The position numbers and the translations under genes are program-made. Shown here one piece after another: positions 6,589 to 13,324 of a DNA stretch of 13,675 nt (positions are counted from its first letter, which is position 1; each line of letters opens with the position of its first letter). The stretch is taken from the NCBI GenBank assembly GCA_036266975.1, contig DATAWZ010000235.1, forward strand, positions 1-13,675. The letters are read 5' to 3'. This DNA comes from DATAWZ01 sp036266975 (lineage in GTDB: Bacteria > Actinomycetota > Thermoleophilia > Solirubrobacterales > Solirubrobacteraceae). Under the pieces are notes generated by a model. It worked only from the letters and a program-made list of their open reading frames with translations. It had not been told where the DNA came from and did no database searches.

Positions 6589-9495
6589 CTAGAGCAGGCC
6601 GGTCAGTGCGTCGGCCGCCCGCGCCTGGCGGGCGCGGATGACCTTCAGCGCGGCGCTCGCCCGGCTCGAGGCGCCGGCGGCCGGCGTGACGCTCACGTGG
6701 GCCACGTAGGAGCCCACGGGCAGGGCGCGCCTGCCGAGCCGTCCGGTGAAGCGGACGGTGTGCGGCCCGGCGCCGCTCGTGCGGACCAGGCGACCGACCG
6801 TGCGCGTGCGGTGGTGGGCCAGACGCCGAACGAAGGTGATCGTCACCGTGCTCGGCGCGGAGAGCGTGTAGGAGATCTCCGTACCTCCGCGGCGGGCGTG
6901 CTTGCCTTTGGCCACCGCGAAGCGCGCCGGGGAGATGCGCAGGGCGCTGATGCTCACCCCGGTCGGCGCCGGCGACGGTTCGCCCTGGGGGGCCGGTGCG
7001 GGCGTATTGCCCGTCGCCGTGGTGACGGCGGCGTGCGAGACGGTCTCGGGTACCGGCGCGCCGGCGATCGTCCAGGTGAAGGTGGCCTGCCCGGTGGGGC
7101 CGAAGGCGTCGGTGGCGGTGATCGTGACGCTGGTCGTCCCCGGGGCGGTCGGCGTGCCGCTGATCAGCCCGCTGGCCGCGCTGATGGCCATGCCCGCCGG
7201 CAGGCCGCTGGCCGCGTAGCTGAGCGCGCCGCCGTCGGTGTCCTGGGCGGCGATCTGCAGGATCTCCGCGCTGGTGACCATGCCGGTCTGCGCTCCGGGG
7301 TCGGTCACCGTCACGGTCGCCGTCGTGGGCTGGTAGTGGTAGTTGATCGCGTTGCCGGTGCCGTTGGCGGTCGTGACGCTGATCGGTTGCACGCCGCTGC
7401 CGGCGGGGATCGTCGCGCTGAGCTGGTTGAAGCTGATGACGTGCACGTCGACGGCCGGGATGCCGCCGACCGACACCGTGGCGCCGGGGATCAAGCCGAT
7501 GCCGTCGATCGTCACCGCCGTGCCCGGCGGCCCGGTGGTGGGGCTCACCGTCGTGAGGACGGGGAGCGAGGTGACCGGCCCGCGCAGCGTGCACAGCTGG
7601 GCGGCCAGCCCGCGGGCGCCGCCGGCGAGCGGCGTGCCGAGTCCGGTGACCATGTCGTATTCGGGGCCGACCGGATAGCCGCCGGAGGCGCCCAGCGGGT
7701 AGTCGTTGTTCGACGGGAAGCCCGCGGGGGCGGAGCCGATGTCGGTCAGCGCGTCCGCCGCGCTCGGGCCGGCGGCGATGTCGTACAGGAGCACGTTGAT
7801 CTCCCCGAACGTGCCGGGCACGGTGCACCCGCCGGCGTTGTCGGCGTCGATCAGCGCCGTCATCCCCGCCCAGAAGGGCGCGGCGCCGCTCGTGCCGCCG
7901 TACAGACCCCACTCGCTGCCGTTCGGGCCCGTGGACGTCCAGTAGAGCGAGTAGCCCGTGCGGGGGTCGGCGTCGGCGCTCACGTCGGGAACCTCGCGGC
8001 AGTAGCCCCCGGCGGGCGCGCCGCACGGCTGGCCGCTCGAGCTCGAGTTGATCACGTCAAGGCTCGCGGGCGCGGCGGCCTGATAGCCCGGCATCTGCTG
8101 GGCGACCGAGATCCCGCCGCCGCTCGCGCCGCCGCTCGCGCCGTCGTTCGCCGCGGCGTTGTTCCAGGCGCTCTGGAAGGGCGGGATGGTCAGCGGCGCG
8201 GCGTCCTGGCCGGTCGGGCGGCCGGCGTTGAAGGCGCTGGCCAGGCTGGTGCCCCCCACCCCGGTGACCAGCTGCTGGGAAGCGGGGTCCTCGACGGCGA
8301 TCGCGTTCTGGTTCGGATTCGGGTTGATCTGGACGTCCTGGCAGTCCTCGGAGCCGCCGTCGCCGCTGGCGGCGTACATCGTCTGGCCCTGAATCGCCAT
8401 CTCGTCGAAGACGATTTCCTCGGCGGTGATCTCGTTGGGGTCGCCGAGCAGCATGTCCTGCTCGCACTCGCCCCAGGAGGTCGTGTTGATCTGGGAGGTG
8501 TCCTGGTCGGCCATCGCCTGCAGGAGGTCAAAGGGACCGACCCCGCCGTTGGGGCCCTGGAAGACCTGGATGTTCGCCGCGGGGGCGAGGCCGGCGACCT
8601 CCTCGATGTCGAGGGCCGCCTCGCCGTCGCCGCTCGCGCTGGCGCTCGCGCCGCCGTCGACCGGGATGTAGCCGATCGACGGGTCGATCCTGAAGCAGGC
8701 GTCGAAGGTCGTGATGTCGCTGGTCAGGTTCGTCTCGAGCTCGTAGATGCCCACCGTGGTGCCGGCCCCGAGATCGCCGCTGGAGTACAGCGGGTCGAGG
8801 TCGTAGCCCTCGGCGAGCTGGTCGATCGTGTAGCCGAATCCGTCGGCGGGCAGGGCCCCGGCCTGGGCACAGGCCACCGGGCCGCCGCTGACCAGCGGGC
8901 TGGCGCGTGCCGGCCCGGCCTGGAGCCCGACCGCCGAGGGCTCATACAGGCTCTGCAGGCCGACGACGTCGCGCACGCCGGCGGTGGCCGACGCCGGCAG
9001 CGTCGGCGCGGCGGTGTTGGCAAAGCCGATCCGCCCGCCCGGAAGGCGGTAGCGGGCGAACTGCACGTGCAGGGCGCTCGACACCTGGGCGGCGTCGCCG
9101 CGCACCGGGATCGACAGGTCGTTGGCCGTCGGCGTGCCGGGCGACAGCCCCGCGCCGTGCAGTGCCGCGCTCACCGAGGCGATCGTGTGCGCGCTGGCGC
9201 CGAAGCGCGGCCCGAACTGCCCGGGAGCGAGGTAGTGGCCGTACTGGGGCGAGCCCGGGGTGCTCACCGCGTGCAGGAAGCTCGCGAGCGCCGCGGGATC
9301 GCGGGGCGCGAGTACCACCGAGACCTGCAGCGCAGCGCTCGCGGGCAGCGCGCCCTGGTACTGCGAGCCGGCGACGAGCTGGGGCGCGGTCCCGACCGCG
9401 TGCATCGCGGCCCGCGCCGCTCCCGGCCAGGCGAGCAGCCCGGCGGCGCACAGCGCCACCGCACCGCGAATCCCCCGACACGCTGCCCGGTTCAC
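6589..9495 (-). CDS. Secreted sedolisin (S53, kumamolisin-like) serine-carboxyl protease with C-terminal beta domains
   Basis: A 968-residue exported protease. A Sec signal covers about 1-30. A pro-kumamolisin activation domain follows (about 40-185), then the S53 catalytic domain (about 205-635). The Glu-Asp-Ser triad is visible: Glu292 and Asp296 in GEAALDIEE and Ser536 in YGGTSGAAP, with the oxyanion Asp379 in AASGDGG. LTDIG (583-587) and YDMVTGLGTP (613-622) fit the family's calcium site. Beyond the catalytic domain come an IPT/TIG-like fold (about 645-722), a putative Ig fold with GLPAGMAISAASGLISGTP (764-782), a Pro/Ala linker (831-845) and a basic beta-sandwich-like domain (about 848-955). 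Eight cysteines remain after signal removal. S53 enzymes usually work at acidic pH; the substrate here is unknown. There is no LPXTG or membrane anchor. The GTG start is directly preceded by a 9-bp inverted repeat. Its stop is 10 nt before dxr. Confidence 0.93.
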   Translation of the reverse strand: MNRAACRGIRGAVALCAAGLLAWPGAARAAMHAVGTAPQLVAGSQYQGALPASAALQVSVVLAPRDPAALASFLHAVSTPGSPQYGHYLAPGQFGPRFGASAHTIASVSAALHGAGLSPGTPTANDLSIPVRGDAAQVSSALHVQFARYRLPGGRIGFANTAAPTLPASATAGVRDVVGLQSLYEPSAVGLQAGPARASPLVSGGPVACAQAGALPADGFGYTIDQLAEGYDLDPLYSSGDLGAGTTVGIYELETNLTSDITTFDACFRIDPSIGYIPVDGGASASASGDGEAALDIEEVAGLAPAANIQVFQGPNGGVGPFDLLQAMADQDTSQINTTSWGECEQDMLLGDPNEITAEEIVFDEMAIQGQTMYAASGDGGSEDCQDVQINPNPNQNAIAVEDPASQQLVTGVGGTSLASAFNAGRPTGQDAAPLTIPPFQSAWNNAAANDGASGGASGGGISVAQQMPGYQAAAPASLDVINSSSSGQPCGAPAGGYCREVPDVSADADPRTGYSLYWTSTGPNGSEWGLYGGTSGAAPFWAGMTALIDADNAGGCTVPGTFGEINVLLYDIAAGPSAADALTDIGSAPAGFPSNNDYPLGASGGYPVGPEYDMVTGLGTPLAGGARGLAAQLCTLRGPVTSLPVLTTVSPTTGPPGTAVTIDGIGLIPGATVSVGGIPAVDVHVISFNQLSATIPAGSGVQPISVTTANGTGNAINYHYQPTTATVTVTDPGAQTGMVTSAEILQIAAQDTDGGALSYAASGLPAGMAISAASGLISGTPTAPGTTSVTITATDAFGPTGQATFTWTIAGAPVPETVSHAAVTTATGNTPAPAPQGEPSPAPTGVSISALRISPARFAVAKGKHARRGGTEISYTLSAPSTVTITFVRRLAHHRTRTVGRLVRTSGAGPHTVRFTGRLGRRALPVGSYVAHVSVTPAAGASSRASAALKVIRARQARAADALTGLL

Positions 9496-9496
9496 T

Positions 9497-9525
9497 CCGC
9501 CGGCGAGCGTACCAGGCGCCGGCGG
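9497..9525 (-). promoter_or_regulatory. 9-bp inverted repeat at the sedolisin translation start
   Basis: CCGCCGGCG (9497-9505) and CGCCGGCGG (9517-9525) are perfect reverse complements around an 11-nt loop. In the minus-strand mRNA the stem ends one base before the GTG start and contains the only purine-rich segment (GGCGG) that could serve as ribosome binding site. It could hide the start or act as a U-less terminator after the desaturase gene. GC-only stems also arise by chance in such DNA. Confidence 0.4.
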
Positions 9526-9538
9526 CGCTCAGGCCGGC

Positions 9539-10444
9539 TCAGCCCTCGGGCGCGAGCCCTCGCTGGTGGCGATACTCGCCGACACTGAGCGGGCGACCGG
9601 CGACCGTGCTGAGGGCAGGATCGCCCTCCAGGTAGCGGTCCTCTCCGGCGAACCAGACCTTCACGTAGCGGTGGAAGGGCACCAGCGGGTGCAGGTGGTG
9701 GACCAGGTGGTAGTTCTGGTAGAGCAGCACCGGCGAGAGCAGCCGCTCGCGGCCGACCCGGTTGCGGGTCGTCTTCAGCCGATCCTCCTCGGGGGTGTGG
9801 TGCAGCCCGTGGTGAGGCAGGTAGTCAAAGGCCCAGGCCAGGAAGATGATCGACAGGCGGACCGGCAGGAAGTAGATCAGCAGCAGCCCCCACAGGTGGC
9901 CGGTGGCGATCGCCGCCGCGCAGGCCCCGAACACGATCGCCCACGTGCACGCGAGCTCGATCTTCTCCGGGCGCGGACGCGAGCCCAGCCGCGGCAGGTA
10001 GAAGACCATGTAGTACAGGTCGATCGACAGCCAGCGCAGCGGGCGCTGCCAGGCCGGGCCGACGTTGGTGTAGTTGTCGGGGTCGTTGCCGTCGTCGTGG
10101 TTGGTGAAGCGGTGGTGCTGCATGTGGATGAAGCGCCACGTGCGAAAGCCCGCGTGCGGCGCGAAGAAGACGGTGGCGATCCGGCCGAGCCACGTGTTCG
10201 CCGCCTGCGTGCGCGAGAGCGAGTGGTGGGCGGCGTCGTGGGAGACGGTGAACAGCATGTAGCACGCGATCGCGTTCAGCGGCACCGACACCGGCCAGGG
10301 CCAGACGCCCTCGATGTAGGCGAAGGTCGAGCCCCACCAGAGGGCCAGGCCGCCCAGCAGCAGGCCGAGGGCGGGCAGGGAGATCGCGGGGATCGGCTCG
10401 TCCGGGACGGGCAGGCGCCTGGCGGGAGCGGTGGTCGCGGACAC
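9539..10444 (-). CDS. Membrane di-iron fatty-acid desaturase / carotenoid hydroxylase-like protein
   Basis: A membrane-bound non-haem di-iron enzyme, 301 residues from the GTG at 10444. Histidine boxes are HDAAHH (69-74), HMQHH (107-111) and HLVHH (246-250), with an additional DYLPHHGLHH (207-216). Membrane segments flank them near 24-70 and 164-206. The pattern DYLPHH ... TTRN ... QNYHLVHHLHP recalls the CrtR-type beta-carotene hydroxylase branch as much as acyl-lipid desaturases, so substrate is open: membrane acyl chains or a carotenoid. I prefer GTG 10444, preceded by AGGA with 7-nt spacing, because sequence like the family begins there. An ATG at 10516 overlapping the regulator's stop would add 24 residues, but lies in a stable hairpin. 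It sits between a PucR-type regulator and the sedolisin gene, the latter 43 nt on. Either activity would fit its lipid and isoprenoid neighbours. Confidence 0.85.
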   Translation of the reverse strand: MSATTAPARRLPVPDEPIPAISLPALGLLLGGLALWWGSTFAYIEGVWPWPVSVPLNAIACYMLFTVSHDAAHHSLSRTQAANTWLGRIATVFFAPHAGFRTWRFIHMQHHRFTNHDDGNDPDNYTNVGPAWQRPLRWLSIDLYYMVFYLPRLGSRPRPEKIELACTWAIVFGACAAAIATGHLWGLLLIYFLPVRLSIIFLAWAFDYLPHHGLHHTPEEDRLKTTRNRVGRERLLSPVLLYQNYHLVHHLHPLVPFHRYVKVWFAGEDRYLEGDPALSTVAGRPLSVGEYRHQRGLAPEG

Positions 10445-10494
10445 GGGTGGATCCTGGCGGGCGTACGGGCGGCCGGCAAGGGGCGGCCCGCCCA

Positions 10495-10522
10495 GGGCTA
10501 TGTGCAGTTCGCACATTAGCCC
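10495..10522. promoter_or_regulatory. Long inverted repeat at the regulator-desaturase junction
   Basis: GGGCTATGTGC (10495-10505) and GCACATTAGCCC (10511-10522) pair over 11 base pairs with one bulged T (10516) and the 5-nt loop AGTTC. The inner TGTGC-N5-GCACA is a 15-base dyad like a helix-turn-helix operator. The repeat covers the TAA of the regulator gene and a potential ATG for the desaturase. No U-run follows on either strand. It may be an operator, a U-less terminator or a translational switch; the sequence alone does not decide. Confidence 0.55.
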
Positions 10523-11727
10523 TCGGCGAGGATTGCCTCCCCGAGCGCGGCGGCGAGCAACAGGGCGGCGTGCAGCTCGGACGGGCGCTCCTGGGCATCG
10601 TGGCCGAGCATCTGCTCGGCGCGCCGCACGCGCTGCAGGACGGTGTTGCGGTGCAGCCCCAATGAGCGTGCCGCGCTGGCGAGGCCACCGCGCGGGGCGA
10701 CGACCGCGAGCAGTGCCTCGCGCAGGCGGCGCGTGGCCGGGTCGTCGGCGGCGAGGGCGCCGAGCTCGGCGCGCACGAAGGCTCGGGCCGCGGACAGATC
10801 GCCGGTGAGCAGATCGACCAGCGCGACGTCCCCGTAGCGAGTGAGTGAGGGCGCGCGAGCGCCGCTCAGCTCGGCGATCCGCCGCGCGCGGTCGGCCTGC
10901 TCGCGGCTGCGGCGAAACCCCGCCGGCCCGGCCGCGACGGCGCCGAGCGCAACGTGGACCTCCGGCGCGGCCTCGGCGAGCGCGCCCCGCAGGCCGGCCG
11001 GCTCGCCCGCGCCGGCGACGACCCAGACGGCGAGCGTCCGCGGGCCCTCGGCGAGCAGCAGTGGGCGTCCGCCGCCGGCCGCGTCGGCGGCGACCGCGGC
11101 GGCGCGCTCGAGCGCGCGCCCGTCGCCGTCGGTCCAGCACAGCAGCGCGAGCTGGGGCGGGGTGAGCGCGTGGGCGAGCGTGCGCTCGGCGGCGGCGAGG
11201 TCGACGCGTTCGCCCGCGAGCAGCGCCCGGACGACCTCGGCGCGCAGCACCGCGGTGCGCCGCAGGCGCCGGTCGCGCTCGGCGAGCAGCTCGGCGCTCA
11301 CGCGGCTCGAGACGCGGTCGACGTAGCCGGCGATGAATCCGGCCGTCTCGCGCAGGGCCGCGGCGAGCTCGTCGCGGTCGCCGATCGCGCCCACGAACTC
11401 GTGGCTCATGCGCTCGAAGAAGTAGGCCTGCCCGTAGCGGTAGAAGCGCAGCGTGGCGTCCACGCCGATCCCCCGGGCGGCCATCTGGCGGGCGTGCTCG
11501 AGCGCGGCGACCGGGGCCTCGGTCGCCGACAGGGCGATCCCGTGGCGGATCATCGAGAGCAGCGCCTGGATGTTCGAGGCGCACGAGGCGAGCGTGAGCG
11601 CCGCGATCTCCTCGTCGGTGTGGGACTCGGGGACGTGCGCGGCGATGTGGGCGTACATGTCCGACGCGAAGCCGTCCAGGTCGCGCGCGGCGGCCGCGGC
11701 CAGGGCCCGAACCTCGGGCGCGCGCAC
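10516..11727 (-). CDS. PucR/CdaR-family transcriptional regulator with RsbRD-like N-terminal domain
   Basis: A 403-residue regulator. The C-terminal helix-turn-helix (about 341-375, GGLASAARSLGLHRNTVLQR) is the PucR C-terminal type. The middle (about 160-300) fits the divergent GGDEF-like domain common in such proteins, with no catalytic GGDEF. The N-terminal third (about 10-145, with ARGIGVDATLRFYRYGQAYF) resembles the RsbT co-antagonist RsbRD-type helical domain often joined to actinobacterial PucR proteins. The ligand is unknown. The GTG start lies 23 nt after cdsA with no Shine-Dalgarno, so translation may be coupled or the message leaderless. Its position directly before the desaturase and protease genes suggests it controls them, perhaps through the inverted repeat at its own stop codon; this is inference. 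Confidence 0.85.
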   Translation of the reverse strand: MRAPEVRALAAAAARDLDGFASDMYAHIAAHVPESHTDEEIAALTLASCASNIQALLSMIRHGIALSATEAPVAALEHARQMAARGIGVDATLRFYRYGQAYFFERMSHEFVGAIGDRDELAAALRETAGFIAGYVDRVSSRVSAELLAERDRRLRRTAVLRAEVVRALLAGERVDLAAAERTLAHALTPPQLALLCWTDGDGRALERAAAVAADAAGGGRPLLLAEGPRTLAVWVVAGAGEPAGLRGALAEAAPEVHVALGAVAAGPAGFRRSREQADRARRIAELSGARAPSLTRYGDVALVDLLTGDLSAARAFVRAELGALAADDPATRRLREALLAVVAPRGGLASAARSLGLHRNTVLQRVRRAEQMLGHDAQERPSELHAALLLAAALGEAILAEG

Positions 11728-11750
11728 GCGCAGATCGTCGTCGGGAACGG

Positions 11751-12614
11751 TCAGTGCAGGTAGGCCAGCCAGATGTAGTAGCCGGCGATCGCGGTGAACA
11801 TCACGGCATCGAGCCGGTCCAGCGCACCGCCGTGGGCGCCGAACACCTTGCCCGTGTCCTTGGTCCCGGCCTCACGTTTGAGGAAGGACTCGAACAGATC
11901 GCCGAGCGGAGCGATCGCCGCGACGCCGAGCCCGAGGATCAGCGAGTGTCCGCTCGGGAGCCAGTCCTGGTAGCGACCGGCGAGCCACACGCCGAGCACG
12001 GCGATCAGCATCCCGATGAGCAGCCCCTCGACCGTCTTGCCCGGCGAGAGGCGCGGAGCGAGCTTGCGCGAGCCGAACGCGCGCCCGCCCAGGTAGGCGC
12101 CGGTGTCGCCCAGGAAGGTGCCCACCAGCACGTCGATGATGATCCCCTCGCCGTGGGGCAGCCGCCGCAGCAGGACCGCGTGGGCGAACGCGAGCCCGAT
12201 CCACCACACCCCGAGCAGGGTGATCGCCAGCCCCGCGGCGCTCTGGCGCGTCTGCAGCAGCATCACCGCGAACAGCGCCGGCAGGAACAGCGCGGTGATC
12301 AGCAGCACCTGGCGTTCGGTCCCGTACTGCGCGGCGATCAGCAGCGCGAGCAGGCCAACGAAGCCGGCCAGGCGCACCGGGTGAAAGCGCTCGTACATGC
12401 CGTACAGCTCGTGCAGGCACACCAGCCCGAGGGCGAGCAGCCCGAGCGCGAAGATCGGTCCGCCGACGATGACGATGAACAGGGCAAAGCCGATCGCGGG
12501 AATCGCCACCAGCACCCGCGCGCTCAGGTCCGAGCGGGGCGCCCGCTTCGGCGGCTGCCGGGGGGACTCGGTGCGCGCGCGGCGCTCGGTCGACGCCGTG
12601 CGCCGCGATGACAT
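11751..12614 (-). CDS. cdsA: Phosphatidate cytidylyltransferase (CDP-diacylglycerol synthase)
   Basis: A 287-residue polytopic membrane enzyme that makes CDP-diacylglycerol from CTP and phosphatidic acid, the precursor of the cell's phospholipids. The family signature lies at 243-269 (SFLKREAGTKD, then HGGALDRLD). GDTGAYLGGR (169-178) and LSPGKTVEG (189-197) are further conserved segments. About seven or eight hydrophobic helices lie between residue 33 and the C-terminus. The first 30 residues are a strongly basic, Ser/Pro-rich cytoplasmic tail, as in many actinobacterial CdsA proteins. Its ATG shares one base with the uppS stop (TGATG), a sign of translational coupling. Confidence 0.96.
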   Translation of the reverse strand: MSSRRTASTERRARTESPRQPPKRAPRSDLSARVLVAIPAIGFALFIVIVGGPIFALGLLALGLVCLHELYGMYERFHPVRLAGFVGLLALLIAAQYGTERQVLLITALFLPALFAVMLLQTRQSAAGLAITLLGVWWIGLAFAHAVLLRRLPHGEGIIIDVLVGTFLGDTGAYLGGRAFGSRKLAPRLSPGKTVEGLLIGMLIAVLGVWLAGRYQDWLPSGHSLILGLGVAAIAPLGDLFESFLKREAGTKDTGKVFGAHGGALDRLDAVMFTAIAGYYIWLAYLH

Positions 12615-13324
12615 CAGCGCCCGCCGAACCGGCGCTGGCGGGCGTGGTACTCGGCGAGCGACTGCTCGAGCGACTCGCGCGAGAAGTCCGGCCAGAGCTC
12701 GTCGCGGAAGACGAGCTCGGAGTAGGCCCCCTGCCAGAGCAGGTAGTTCGACAGCCGACGCTCGCCGCTGGTGCGGATGATCACGTCGGGGTCGTGCATC
12801 TCCGGCGCGTACAGCAGCGCGCGGAACTCCTCCTCGCTGCTGCCCTGGAAGCGCCGTGCCGCGTCGAGGATCTCGGCCCGCCCGCCGTAGTTGAAGGCGA
12901 CGAACAGCGTGATGCGGCGGTTCTCGGCGGTCAGCTCCTCGGCCCAGGCCATCTGCTCGACCAGGTGGGCGGCGACGCCCTCGCGGCGGCCGATGAAGCG
13001 CATCCGCACGCCCTCCTCGTGCAGCTCCGGCGTTTCGCCGGCGATTCGTCGCGAGAACATCTCCATCAGCCCAGCGACCTCCTCGGCGGGGCGCGACCAG
13101 TTCTCGGTCGAGAAGGAGTAGACGGTCAGCTCCTTGACGCCAAACTCTGCGGCGTCGCGCAACCGCGCCTTGACGGTGTCGGCGCCGGCGTCGTGACCCT
13201 CGTTGACGGGGACGCCGCGCTCGCGCGCCCAGCGCCCGTTGCCGTCGGTGATGATCGCGACGTAGCGCGCCGACGGGAGCGAGCGATCGTGCGCCGCCGC
13301 CGTCGGTTGCTCGGCAGCCGCCAT
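12614..13324 (-). CDS. uppS: Isoprenyl transferase (undecaprenyl-diphosphate synthase type)
   Basis: A 236-residue cis-prenyltransferase that extends an allylic diphosphate with isopentenyl diphosphate to the lipid carrier for cell-wall synthesis. Conserved segments are TDGNGRWA (26-33) with catalytic Asp27, NEGHDAGAD (41-49), YSFSTENWSRP (69-79), FNYGGRAEI (144-152) and IIRTSGERRLSNYLLWQ (182-198). The usual Met before DGNGRWA is Thr here. The product chain length cannot be read from sequence; actinobacteria often hold several such enzymes. The ATG shares one base with the frr stop (TGATG), and its own stop overlaps the cdsA start the same way, so the three genes are very likely cotranscribed and coupled. 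Cytoplasmic or peripheral at the membrane. Confidence 0.95.
   Translation of the reverse strand: MAAAEQPTAAAHDRSLPSARYVAIITDGNGRWARERGVPVNEGHDAGADTVKARLRDAAEFGVKELTVYSFSTENWSRPAEEVAGLMEMFSRRIAGETPELHEEGVRMRFIGRREGVAAHLVEQMAWAEELTAENRRITLFVAFNYGGRAEILDAARRFQGSSEEEFRALLYAPEMHDPDVIIRTSGERRLSNYLLWQGAYSELVFRDELWPDFSRESLEQSLAEYHARQRRFGGR

Noticed and set aside
8113..8145. Short tandem repeat inside the sedolisin gene (Ala-Ser-Gly-Gly coding)
   Set aside because: Two copies of a 12-base GC-rich unit encoding a flexible Gly/Ser loop; explained by amino-acid composition.
6145..9588. Plus-strand open frame of 1147 codons antisense to dxr and the sedolisin
   Set aside because: Its translation is a low-complexity Arg/Ala/Gly/His-rich string without family motifs. 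Such open antisense frames are normal opposite GC-rich genes, and the minus strand carries two clear enzymes.
10516..11584. Extension of the desaturase frame far upstream into the regulator (681-codon frame)
   Set aside because: The extra part is an Arg-rich shadow of the PucR regulator. The desaturase sequence begins only at 10444 (or at most 10516).
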